This document shows, one piece after another, positions 36,380 through 43,886 of a stretch of DNA of 64,000 nucleotides; position 1 is the first letter of the stretch; every line of letters starts with the position of its first letter. Source of the DNA: Larsenimonas salina (GTDB lineage Bacteria; Pseudomonadota; Gammaproteobacteria; Pseudomonadales; Halomonadaceae). Under the pieces are notes generated by a model, which was not told where the DNA came from, ran no database searches, and saw only the letters and a list, made by a program, of their open reading frames with translations. Both the position numbers and the translations under genes were made by a program. Location of the stretch: positions 186,001 to 250,000 of the forward strand of contig NZ_JAMLJJ010000003.1 in assembly GCF_023736155.1 (NCBI RefSeq), given 5' to 3'.

Positions 36380-37593
36380 CCGGCAAGCCTCGTGACCGCC
36401 GACGTCATCGCCTCGAGTGCATCGCTCACATCGCGGGCCTGAACGGATTCGTCCGGGTGGTGGCTGATGCCCTTGTAACAGCGCACGAACAGCATGCCGA
36501 TGTCGCACACGTGGGCCATCGCCATACCGTCATGGCCGGCACCGCTGGTCAGATGACGCACCGGGCCGTCGTCGGTGCCGATGGCCTCCGACAGTGACTC
36601 GATCAGGCGCGGGGCACAGGCCACCGCCGGCGCCGCGTGGGTTTCATGCCAGCGCCAGGCGAGACCGCGGGATTCACCGATGCGGCCACAGCTTTCCTGA
36701 ATCGCCTCGAGCGTGCGGTCACGGTCCTCATCGCGCTCGGCGCGAATATCGAGGCTCATGCGTACCTCACCCGGGATGACGTTGACCGCACCGGGGTACG
36801 TCTCGAGCGAGCCGACCGTGGCCACGATCCCGGCGGCGCGGGCAAGTGTTTCGATGGCAACGATCGCCTCGGCCGCACCGGCAAGTGCGTCACGGCGAAG
36901 CTCCAGCGGCGTGGTGCCGGCGTGGCCGGCCTCACCGCCGATGGAAATCTGAAACCGTCGGGCGCCGGCAATCGCGGTGACCACCCCAAGCGAGCGACGC
37001 TCGGCTTCAAGCACCGGCCCCTGCTCGATGTGGGCTTCCAGATAGCCGGCAATGCTTGACGGCGTCCGGGCGGCCTCACCGATGCGCGCGGGGTCAAGCC
37101 CGAAGTCGAAAAACGCCTGGCGAAGCGTGAGCCCGTCGCGGCCGATGATGTCCCACCAGGCCGGGTCCCAGGTGCCGGCAACCGCGCGGCTGCCAAGAAG
37201 CGCCGTGCCAAAGCGGGTGCCTTCTTCATCGGCGAACGCCACGACCTCGACCGACCGCGCCGGCCGCTCACCGGAGGCGTTCAGACGTGCGACCACGGCG
37301 ATGGCGAGCAGCACGCCAAGCGGGCCGTCGAAGTGGCCCGCGTTGATGACGCTATCGGAGTGCGAGCCGAGCACCAGCGCCGGCAGCGCCGGGTCGCGCC
37401 CTTCAAACCGGCCCCACTGGTTGCCGGCGGCGTCCTGCCAGGTCGTCATGCCGGCCTCAACCATCCACTCGGCCAAAAGCGCATTGGCGCGGGCGTGCTC
37501 GGGCGTCAGATAACAGCGCGTGAGCTGACCGGTGTCTGATGAAATGGCGGCGAGCTCATGGCAGGCCGCAACAATGGCCTCACCGTTATGCAT
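36376..37593 (-). CDS. hpxK: Allantoate/ureidoglycine amidohydrolase (HpxK-like, M20 family)
   Basis: A 405-residue hydantoinase/carbamoylase-type M20 amidase. Metal-site segments are LGSHSDSVINAGHFDGPLGV, FADEEGTRFG, LEAHIEQGP and TSGAGHDGMAMA. Homologues such as AllC and HpxK hydrolyse allantoate or ureidoglycine, releasing CO2 and ammonia; N-carbamoyl-amino-acid hydrolases are the alternative, made less likely by the neighbours. ATG 37593 follows CCCGGAGCG and overlaps the end of the aminotransferase gene by 8 bp; GTG 37626 is the alternative. Confidence 0.85.
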   Translation of the reverse strand: MHNGEAIVAACHELAAISSDTGQLTRCYLTPEHARANALLAEWMVEAGMTTWQDAAGNQWGRFEGRDPALPALVLGSHSDSVINAGHFDGPLGVLLAIAVVARLNASGERPARSVEVVAFADEEGTRFGTALLGSRAVAGTWDPAWWDIIGRDGLTLRQAFFDFGLDPARIGEAARTPSSIAGYLEAHIEQGPVLEAERRSLGVVTAIAGARRFQISIGGEAGHAGTTPLELRRDALAGAAEAIVAIETLARAAGIVATVGSLETYPGAVNVIPGEVRMSLDIRAERDEDRDRTLEAIQESCGRIGESRGLAWRWHETHAAPAVACAPRLIESLSEAIGTDDGPVRHLTSGAGHDGMAMAHVCDIGMLFVRCYKGISHHPDESVQARDVSDALEAMTSAVTRLAG

Positions 37594-38827
37594 GGGTACG
37601 CTCCGGGTTCTGCTGGTAGAACTCACGCGCTGCGCCGGCGCCGCTGCCGGCGGTCATGTTGACCCCGGCCTGGCGCAGCACCTGTTCAAGGGCGGCGAGC
37701 GTGGTCATGACAGTGTCGCGGCGGGCGTTGTAGCCCATGGTGCCGATGCGCCAGATTTTCCCGTGCAGCGGGCCAAAGGAGGTGCCGATTTCGATGGCGT
37801 AGTCCTCAAGCAGGGTGCGTCGGAGCACTTCCCCTTCCACGCCGTCAGGGATGTAGATGCCGACCACGTTGTTCATGCGGTGCGCCTGATCGCCAAAGAG
37901 CGCAAGCCCCATGGCCTTGAGGCCCTCGGTCAGTGCGCCGCCGTGAAGCGCGTGGCGGGCCACGGCCTGCTCCATGCCTTCATTGACCAGAAGCCGGGCA
38001 CATTCGCGAGCACCGTAGAGCATGCTGGTGGCTTCGGTGTGGTGATTGAGCCGCGCCTCGCCCCAGTAATCGAGGATCATGCCGAGGTCGAAATAGTTGG
38101 AGCGAATACGCTCGCCCCGGCCGCCGTCATAGCCATTGCCGACCAGACCGGCTTCGACGTGCGCACGCGCCCGAATGCACTCTACCGCCCGCGGCGAAAG
38201 CGTCGTCGGGGCGCTGCCGGACGGGCCTGCCAGGCACTTTTGAAGGCCGGCGGTGACGGCGTCGAGCTGCCAGGCGTCGGTGTCCAGGGTATTGCCGGCC
38301 AATGATGCGGTGGCGTCGGTGTAGAACAGCACGTCATGGTCACGGCAGATCTGGCCGATGGCCTCGAGCGGCTGACACATGGTGGTGGAGGTATCGCCCT
38401 GCACCATCGCCAGCACTTTCGGGCGCACGTCACGAAGCGCGGTCTCGACCTGCTCCGGCGTGAAGACCTCCCCCCATTCGACCTCGATGATGTGCACCTC
38501 GGCCCCGGCGCGCTCGGCAATTTCGCGAAGAAGATGACCGAAGCGGCCGAACACCGGCACCAGCACCCGGTCGCCCGGCTCGATCAGTGAGACCAGCACG
38601 GCCTCGATGCCGGCGCGCGAGGTGCCGTCGATCAGGAGCGTGGCGTCGTTTTGCGTGCGAAAGACCTCACGGTAGAGCGCCTGGGTCTCGTTCATGCAGG
38701 CGGTCATCGCCGGGTCGTACTGTCCGATCAGCTGGGCGGACATCGCGCGCAGCACACGCGGGTCAGCGTTGATCGGGCCAGGGCCCATCAGAAGACGTGT
38801 AGGGGGATTGAAGGACTCATGGGACAT
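37586..38827 (-). CDS. hpxJ: (S)-ureidoglycine-glyoxylate aminotransferase (PucG/HpxJ-like)
   Basis: A 413-residue PLP enzyme of the alanine-glyoxylate/serine-pyruvate aminotransferase family. Seen are LLMGPGPINADPRVL near the start, the VQGDTSTTMCQPL and YTDATASLAGN regions that bracket the cofactor aspartate, and the lysine in GLQKCLAGPSG. PucG/HpxJ transfers the amino group of ureidoglycine to a keto acid, forming oxalurate. Its place at the head of an operon with the amidohydrolase and RpiR regulator gives the specific call; on sequence alone alanine-glyoxylate aminotransferase is possible. Confidence 0.83.
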   Translation of the reverse strand: MSHESFNPPTRLLMGPGPINADPRVLRAMSAQLIGQYDPAMTACMNETQALYREVFRTQNDATLLIDGTSRAGIEAVLVSLIEPGDRVLVPVFGRFGHLLREIAERAGAEVHIIEVEWGEVFTPEQVETALRDVRPKVLAMVQGDTSTTMCQPLEAIGQICRDHDVLFYTDATASLAGNTLDTDAWQLDAVTAGLQKCLAGPSGSAPTTLSPRAVECIRARAHVEAGLVGNGYDGGRGERIRSNYFDLGMILDYWGEARLNHHTEATSMLYGARECARLLVNEGMEQAVARHALHGGALTEGLKAMGLALFGDQAHRMNNVVGIYIPDGVEGEVLRRTLLEDYAIEIGTSFGPLHGKIWRIGTMGYNARRDTVMTTLAALEQVLRQAGVNMTAGSGAGAAREFYQQNPERTHA

Positions 38828-38869
38828 GACGGACGACCTCGTTACGATTGTTTCATTAACATCCTACAA

Positions 38870-38883
38870 GAAACTATAGTTTC
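38870..38883. promoter_or_regulatory. Candidate RpiR (HpxU-like) operator
   Basis: GAAACTATAGTTTC is a perfect 14-bp palindrome 43 bp upstream of the aminotransferase start. A further GTTTCATT half-site at 38850 repeats the one at 38879. GAAA...TTTC dyads suit RpiR-family regulators; assignment is by position. Confidence 0.5.
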
Positions 38884-38940
38884 ATTGCGAGTCATGATCG
38901 ATCGATTTTTCAAGGCCCGTTGCCGGGGTGTCATCGTGCA

Positions 38941-38971
38941 TCAGCCACGCCGGCTCAAGGGGCGTGGCTGA
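38941..38971. terminator. Long hairpin downstream of the alpha/beta hydrolase gene
   Basis: TCAGCCACGCC pairs perfectly with GGCGTGGCTGA around a 9-nt loop, 44 bp beyond the hydrolase stop. There is no T-run, so it may be a stabiliser or a weak terminator. Confidence 0.45.
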
Positions 38972-38985
38972 TAAGTGGCTGATAA
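38964..38985. repeat. 11-bp perfect tandem duplication
   Basis: GTGGCTGATAA occurs twice in a row, the first copy overlapping the right arm of the hairpin. Confidence 0.8.
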
Positions 38986-39014
38986 AGAGCACGTCACCTG
39001 GGGTGCGCGACGCG

Positions 39015-40037
39015 TTACTCGGTCAACGCCCGATCAAAGGCCGGGTAGAAGGTCTCGGGGGCCTGAGTCTGCGGGAGGTGGCCAAGCCCCTCGAGCGGAA
39101 TCAGCGTCGCATCAGGGATGGCCTCGGCGGCCTGCCGGCCGAGGGTGGGATAGTCACCGAGCGTCTTTTTAACCGCCTCCGGGGCGAAGTTCTTGCCGAC
39201 GGCGGTGGTATCGGCCTGACCGATGATCAGCGTGGTCGGCACCTCGATGCGTGGCAGCTCATCCACCACCGGCTGGGTCATCAGCATGTCGTAGGTTTTT
39301 GCCGAGGCCCAGGCCACCGAATCGCGATCCGGCCCCTTGTACATGCCGGCCTGCAACCGCGCCTGGGTCGCGAACGCGTCGTTCCACTGCCCGCCAAAGT
39401 AGTTTTTCTTCTGGTAGGCCTTGATGCGCTCGAAGTCGGTCTTTTGGGTGAAGTCGTACCACGTATCGAGCGGCTGATAGGGCACGCCCTTGGCCGTCCA
39501 GTCTTCAAGCCCGATCGGGTTGATCAGGATCATGCGCTCGAGGGTATCCGGGTACATCAGGGCGTAGCGCATCGAGAGCATGCCGCCCATGGAGTGGCCA
39601 ACCAGCGTCACATCATCGACGTCGAGCGTTTCAAGCAGCGCATGGGTGTTGTGGGCGAGTTGCGCCAGGCTGTACTGATAGCCCTCGGGCTTGCTCGACT
39701 TGCAAAACCCGATCTGGTCCGGGGCGATCACACGGTAGACCTGATCGGTCAGGTGCTCGATCACGGGCGCCCAGTAGCTTGCGCAGAAGTTCTTGCCGTG
39801 CAGCAGCAGCGCCACCTTGCCGGAAGGCGATTCGGGGCTTACGTCCATATAGGCCATCTCGACCGGCGTGCGCTGACTTTCGAAGTCGAACGTCCTGGCC
39901 GGATAGGGGTAGGCGTACTCAGATAGATCACCGCTTCGAGCGGGAATCGACTCATCGGCGGCAAGCGTCATCGGTGAGAACAGCGCGGTCAGGGCAAGAG
40001 GGCCAGCCCATTTAAGGGAAGAGCGGGAAGCGAACAC
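39015..40037 (-). CDS. Exported alpha/beta hydrolase
   Basis: A 340-residue protein with a signal peptide (about 1-27, cut after TLAA) and an alpha/beta-hydrolase domain: LLLHGKNFCASYWAPV (oxyanion His-Gly), the nucleophile elbow GHSMGG, a late Asp in IIGQADTTAVG and the C-terminal His in LEGLGHLPQ. The reaction is unknown; esterase or haloperoxidase-like activity is typical of such periplasmic forms. The GTG start at 40037 is supported by TTGGAGGTTCGTC. A second hydrolase gene lies just upstream in the same orientation, 149 bp away, but is only distantly similar. Confidence 0.8.
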   Translation of the reverse strand: MFASRSSLKWAGPLALTALFSPMTLAADESIPARSGDLSEYAYPYPARTFDFESQRTPVEMAYMDVSPESPSGKVALLLHGKNFCASYWAPVIEHLTDQVYRVIAPDQIGFCKSSKPEGYQYSLAQLAHNTHALLETLDVDDVTLVGHSMGGMLSMRYALMYPDTLERMILINPIGLEDWTAKGVPYQPLDTWYDFTQKTDFERIKAYQKKNYFGGQWNDAFATQARLQAGMYKGPDRDSVAWASAKTYDMLMTQPVVDELPRIEVPTTLIIGQADTTAVGKNFAPEAVKKTLGDYPTLGRQAAEAIPDATLIPLEGLGHLPQTQAPETFYPAFDRALTE

Positions 40038-40186
40038 GACGAACCTCCAAGGCGTTGAACGAAGCGTTCAGTGTGGTTCAGCGGCATCCCCCGAGCCACG
40101 GCGGGGCTGAAGCCGAGCTTACAGGGGCGCGGGACCTGGCGTGCGGTCGGTCGGTCGGCCGGAAAGAACGTGTCGTGCGTACCGGC

Positions 40187-41152
40187 TCAAGGCGCAAGTC
40201 TCAAAAGCCATTGGCGTGTGGCGCGCGCGGCGTCCACGTCCGAAACGATCCCCAGATGAGAGGCACCTTCAACGATGCCCAGAGTCATGTTCGGCGACAG
40301 CGGCCTGATGACGCCATCGAACCGGTCGGCAAAAAGTGCCTCATCGTTTGAGCCCACAAGAAGCAACAGGGGCACCGTCATCGCCTTGAGGCCCGCCTTG
40401 AAATCGGTGGGGTTGAGTCCGGCCATCATGCGAAAGGAATAGGACAGCGTCTCCGAGCCGTCACGGTAGGCCGCCGGCATGGTGAACTCGAGCACTCGGG
40501 CACTGTTAAAGGCCGTGATACCGAACCGGTTGAGAAATACCAGAGGCAGTATCTTGAAAAGGTTCGGCCTGGCCCAGCCTCCCGAATTTTTACGTGTGGT
40601 CGGCGCGTCGTGGCCTAGATAGGGCGCAAGCAATAGATACCCGTCGACTGGCGTCGTGTCCTGGCGTTCAGCAAGGCGCACCACCAGCCCGGCGCCGGAT
40701 GAATGGCCGCCCAGCACCACGCGTTCGATGCGCTCGTCGCGTGCTCGAATATGAGCAATCAGATCCAGGAGGTCATCGCCTGGCTGTTCGATGTAGTCGA
40801 CATCACCGCGACGATAAGGCGCCGGGCCATGCCCTCGAAGGTCCGGCGTGTAAACGGCGGCTCTGCCGGAGGACGCGATAGATCGGGCAAACGGCGCCAG
40901 ATACCGGCTTTCGGTGCCCGACCCATGAACAAGAACCAGCACGGTCCGCGAGGCACTCGGGTAGTACCGATACCCCAGGGAACGACCATCGCGCGCCTTG
41001 TAATGCTCAAGGTCAGGCAGTTCGGACGCACTGATGCGATCACGCGACAGCGCCTCGAAGTTCAATCCGGTGTCATCCGCCATTAGGTTCATGGGCCAAA
41101 GTACTCGAGCAACGATAACGCTGATCAGAAAACATACAGCCAGTAGACGCAT
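40187..41152 (-). CDS. Membrane-anchored or exported alpha/beta hydrolase (lysophospholipase-like)
   Basis: A 321-residue protein. The N-terminus (MRLLAVCFLISVIVARVLW) is a signal anchor or uncleaved signal. The hydrolase fold shows LVLVHGSGTESRYLAPFA, PDLRGHG, the nucleophile motif GGHSSGAG, an acid in LLVGSNDEALF and the late His in EGASHLG. The architecture is that of Hydrolase_4 lysophospholipase/esterases acting in the periplasm. ATG 41152 has CAGG 8 nt upstream; a GTG at 41173 is possible. A fragment similar to the HGSGTES region recurs at 42117-42202. Confidence 0.78.
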   Translation of the reverse strand: MRLLAVCFLISVIVARVLWPMNLMADDTGLNFEALSRDRISASELPDLEHYKARDGRSLGYRYYPSASRTVLVLVHGSGTESRYLAPFARSIASSGRAAVYTPDLRGHGPAPYRRGDVDYIEQPGDDLLDLIAHIRARDERIERVVLGGHSSGAGLVVRLAERQDTTPVDGYLLLAPYLGHDAPTTRKNSGGWARPNLFKILPLVFLNRFGITAFNSARVLEFTMPAAYRDGSETLSYSFRMMAGLNPTDFKAGLKAMTVPLLLLVGSNDEALFADRFDGVIRPLSPNMTLGIVEGASHLGIVSDVDAARATRQWLLRLAP

Positions 41153-41459
41153 CCTATCAGCCTGCGATCTCACATCATGAATGGATAAGTCTCGTAAGCA
41201 TTCAGCATAGCCGTAGACGCCCTACGCACCCTACTCGACAATCAACCGATACGGCTTGGGAAAGTGCCGACCCTCGGGGTGGCGAAAGCCACCGAGTCAG
41301 GATAGGCCGGTACTGGCACTCACCAGACATGCCCCGGCGGATGAAGGCATGGGTGATGTACCGCCAGCGCGCCGGTGAATAACACACGAGTCACCGCAAT
41401 GACCACTATGCTTGAAGCGCCTGCCCGGCCGGGCAGAACACACCATCCTTGGGAGTGGC

Positions 41460-42074
41460 ATGACCATGACAAAACAGGGCGGCGATCTCTGGCAGCATCG
41501 ACTGAGCGATTTTCGCGACACTGTGGCCCGGGCGCCGATGCCGGGCTGCGGCGCCACGGCAGTGGTCAGCGCCGATCTGGGCCTGGCGCTGGTGCTCAAG
41601 GGGCTTAATCTAAGCCAGCAGCACGACACCAGCGCGACGCGCCAGGCGCTGATCGAGGAAGGAGAGTCGCTCAAGACGCGTCTCGCGCCATTGGCTGATG
41701 AGGACATTGCCGCCTTTGAAGCCTTCATGGCCGCCGCGGGCGGTGGCGAAAACGATGCCGGGCGCCAGGACGCCCTCCACGAGGCGGCCAAAAACGCCGT
41801 CGAGGTGCCATTGAAAACCGCGCGACTGTGTGACGCGGCACTGGCGCTGGCGCATCAGGCCAGCGATCACATCGAGGCGCAGTTTCTAAGTGACGCCGTG
41901 GCCGGTGCCCGGCTGATTCACGCTGCGCTGCACGGCGTGCTGCTCAACGTGAGCGCCAATGCCGAGCAGCTCGGAAGCGACATCGAACGTGACCGGGCGC
42001 TGCACGCTCGTGATGGCTTGGCCCATCGCGCCGATGCGTTGCTTGCAACCATCACGGCAGCTGCGTCGGACTGA
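41460..42074 (+). CDS. Cyclodeaminase/cyclohydrolase family protein (FTCD_C domain)
   Basis: A 204-residue all-helical protein matching the formiminotransferase-cyclodeaminase C-terminal family: RAPMPGCGATAVVSADLGLALV (the glycine-rich PxPGxGS-like start), DEDIAAFEAFM, NAVEVPLKTARLC and SDAVAGARLIHAALHG. Stand-alone members act on formimino- or methenyl-tetrahydrofolate or have unknown roles. ATG 41460 follows GGGAGTGGC. No folate or histidine-degradation gene is adjacent, so the substrate is open. Confidence 0.8.
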   Translation: MTMTKQGGDLWQHRLSDFRDTVARAPMPGCGATAVVSADLGLALVLKGLNLSQQHDTSATRQALIEEGESLKTRLAPLADEDIAAFEAFMAAAGGGENDAGRQDALHEAAKNAVEVPLKTARLCDAALALAHQASDHIEAQFLSDAVAGARLIHAALHGVLLNVSANAEQLGSDIERDRALHARDGLAHRADALLATITAAASD

Positions 42075-42116
42075 CTCTGCTCCGCTCATGGCCCAGGCCC
42101 GGCGTCGACGCTGGGC

Positions 42117-42202
42117 CGGCGCCGGATACAGGCTCTCGGTGCCCGATTCACGAACAAGCGCAAGAACAAAGCGTAAGAACAGGAACAGGCACGGTTCGCA
42201 GG
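42117..42202 (-). pseudogene. Relic of an alpha/beta-hydrolase gene
   Basis: 42117-42158 matches 40892-40933, inside the hydrolase gene, in 36 of 42 positions. After an extra 25 nt rich in AAGAAC words, similarity resumes (42190-42202). On the minus strand it reads LVRESGTESLYPAP, echoing LVHGSGTESRYLAP of the intact protein. The fragment abuts the end of tag. It is a duplication remnant, not a working gene. Confidence 0.6.
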
Positions 42203-42781
42203 TCACTTGGAAAGCGCCGCGACCTCGAGGAGGCGAAAGCAGTCGTGAACATGATCGTTGATCATGCCCACCGCCTGCATCCAGGCGTAGACAATAACGG
42301 GGCCTGCAAACTTGAAACCGCGCGCCTTGAGCGCCTTTGAGAGCCTGCGTGAGGTTTCGGTCTCGGCCGGGACCGGGGTCTGCCCGGCCTGCACCGGCTG
42401 GCCCTGAACGAACTGCCATACAAAAGGGCCGAACGGCTCGCCGTTGTCTTCCATCGCAAGATACGCCCGGGCGTTATGGATGACCGCCTCGATCTTGACC
42501 CGAGAGCGAACAATGCCTGCATTGCCGAGCAGGCGCTCGACATCTTCATCCGTAAACGCCGCCACGCGCCTCGGCTCGAACCCCTCGAACGCCGCCTGAA
42601 ACGCGGCGCGCTTGTGGAGAATGGTCCGCCAGGAAAGGCCCGCCTGAAAGCCATCAAGCATCAGCTTTTCCCACAGCGCCCGACTGTCGAACACCGGCAC
42701 TCCCCACTCGGTGTCGTGGTAGTCGATCATCTGCGGGTCGGTGCCGGGCCAACGGCAACGCGGGCAGGGGTCAGTCGTCAT
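42203..42781 (-). CDS. tag: DNA-3-methyladenine glycosylase I
   Basis: A 192-residue Tag, which excises 3-methyladenine from alkylated DNA. CPRCRWPG near the start holds the zinc Cys; YHDTEWGVP, FEKLML-like LWEKLMLDGFQAGLSW, and the C-terminal NDHVHDCFR with zinc His/Cys complete the signature. ATG 42781 follows TGGAGCCCATC and gives the typical length; the longer frame to 42850 would add 23 unlikely residues. Confidence 0.93.
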   Translation of the reverse strand: MTTDPCPRCRWPGTDPQMIDYHDTEWGVPVFDSRALWEKLMLDGFQAGLSWRTILHKRAAFQAAFEGFEPRRVAAFTDEDVERLLGNAGIVRSRVKIEAVIHNARAYLAMEDNGEPFGPFVWQFVQGQPVQAGQTPVPAETETSRRLSKALKARGFKFAGPVIVYAWMQAVGMINDHVHDCFRLLEVAALSK

Positions 42782-42908
42782 GATGGGCTCCATGAAGTGC
42801 AAGGCGGTATAAAAATGCGCTGCTCGGCACAGCGGCACGCCGCGAGACACGGCATGATGTAACGGTCGATTACCTAACGCGACATTTACTTACAGAGAGC
42901 GTACAGCA

Positions 42909-43088
42909 ATGTTCATCAAACTTGTTTCTACCCTGGTGGTTACTATAGCGGTCGTGGCTGGCGGCGCTGCCTATGCAGGCGGTGGCTGGGGCAACGATCA
43001 CGGCCAAGGCTGGGGATTCGGGTTCGATAAGCACCCTCATGATCGTGGTGTTCATGGTGGATGGGGTCATGGTGGTGACTCCTGCTGA
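42909..43088 (+). CDS. Gly/His-rich secreted mini-protein ending in a single Cys
   Basis: A 59-residue protein, too short for most gene finders. Residues 1-23 form a Sec signal (MFIKLVSTLVVTIAVVAGG, AAYA). The mature ~36 residues begin GGGWGNDHGQGW and contain 16 Gly, 5 His and 4 Trp, ending GGDSC with the only Cys at the very C-terminus. A terminator follows 25 bp after the stop. A second gene 400 bp downstream has the same plan. I know no family. Metal binding by His/Cys, thiol anchoring or a modified-peptide precursor are possible. Confidence 0.6.
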   Translation: MFIKLVSTLVVTIAVVAGGAAYAGGGWGNDHGQGWGFGFDKHPHDRGVHGGWGHGGDSC

Positions 43089-43113
43089 ACGCCTTGATGT
43101 AAATTGCCTTTGA

Positions 43114-43138
43114 CGCCCGCCCTGCGCGGGCGTTTTTT
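43114..43138 (+). terminator. Terminator of the first mini-protein gene
   Basis: CGCCCGC-CCTGC-GCGGGCG followed by TTTTTT. It shows that the upstream 59-codon frame is an independent transcription unit. Confidence 0.85.
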
Positions 43139-43399
43139 ATGCCCGTCCGACTCGGCAGCCTTTCTCTTTCGCCTCTTGCACCTCTTCAGTCTTCTCCGCC
43201 TTCCTTCTCTTTTATCTCTGCCTCGCCCCGTGTATCTACCCCGCGCTCCTTGTTTCGACACGTACCGATGCCCTTGCAGTCACACTCCGCGACGGTGCTC
43301 GCTGTCTCGGAGCGCGTTTTGCCCCCTCCTACTCTGACCTGAAACATCTGATGCGCCTTTAGAAGATTCACCTCATCCGGCACAGAAACAGAGTGTTAA

Positions 43400-43427
43400 T
43401 TAATTCAGCATCGCGTTACTGAATTAA
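43400..43427. promoter_or_regulatory. Inverted repeat upstream of the second mini-protein gene
   Basis: TTAATTCAG and CTGAATTAA form a perfect 9-bp dyad with a 10-nt spacer, 58 bp before the start codon. An operator is likely. Confidence 0.45.
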
Positions 43428-43484
43428 CACAGACTGCGACGCGCGCGCAGTACTACATCTATCATCAGACAGAGTATGTAACGC

Positions 43485-43658
43485 ATGAAAATCATCACCG
43501 CACTGGGTTTTGCAGTCATCATGACCACAAGCAGCGCGGCCTACGCCGGCGGCGATCAATGGTGGGAAGGCTGGTTCAGCGGGGGCAGCGGCGGCGGCTC
43601 CTGGTTCAGCGAGCTGTTCGGTGGAGACGACACTAAAAGCGACAGCAACATGTGCTGA
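43485..43658 (+). CDS. Gly/Trp/Ser-rich secreted mini-protein ending in a single Cys
   Basis: A 57-residue protein. The signal peptide ends at AAYA (about 1-21), as in the 42909 gene. The mature 36 residues start GGDQWWEGWFSGG, continue with Gly/Ser and an acidic stretch and end DSNMC; the only Cys is the last residue. There is no strong ribosome site. A terminator follows at once. Shared plan with its neighbour (AAYA cleavage, GG start, Trp/Gly body of 36 residues, terminal Cys) suggests a paralogous pair, though the bodies differ: one His-rich and one acidic. Confidence 0.6.
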   Translation: MKIITALGFAVIMTTSSAAYAGGDQWWEGWFSGGSGGGSWFSELFGGDDTKSDSNMC

Positions 43659-43683
43659 CCCCTGGCGCACCCCTTAAAAGCTC

Positions 43684-43704
43684 GCCCGGCGCGGGCTTTT
43701 TTTT
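43684..43704 (+). terminator. Terminator of the second mini-protein gene
   Basis: GCCCG-GCG-CGGGC followed by eight T, 25 bp after the stop codon. Confidence 0.8.
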
Positions 43705-43886
43705 AGCCATGCGAATCACTTAGCCAATTACTTAATCAAAACTTAAAGTTACGCATTGGTCGTTTTGCAATGACGCGCGCATAAGATTAGGTTGGTTCAC
43801 ACAACACCAACACAAATCGGCCCCCGCGTTCGACCCACCTGTTCGGATGCACATGCAGTTCGGGGCTACTTACCTGAGGGATCCTC

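Larger units (their letters stand above)
43089..43484. other. 396-bp region between the two mini-protein genes
   Basis: It holds the first gene's terminator (43114-43138), a pyrimidine-rich + strand tract of about 75 nt (43155-43230), and an inverted repeat (43400-43427). Short frames here have skewed composition and no ribosome sites; none is convincing. Confidence 0.5.

Noticed and set aside
39034-39926. Plus-strand frame overlapping the exported hydrolase
   Set aside because: Shadow of the minus-strand gene, which has a signal peptide and a complete catalytic triad pattern.
43067-43261. Arg/Lys-rich 64-codon minus-strand frame
   Set aside because: The composition follows from the polypyrimidine tract on the other strand; no ribosome site, and it would run into the first terminator.
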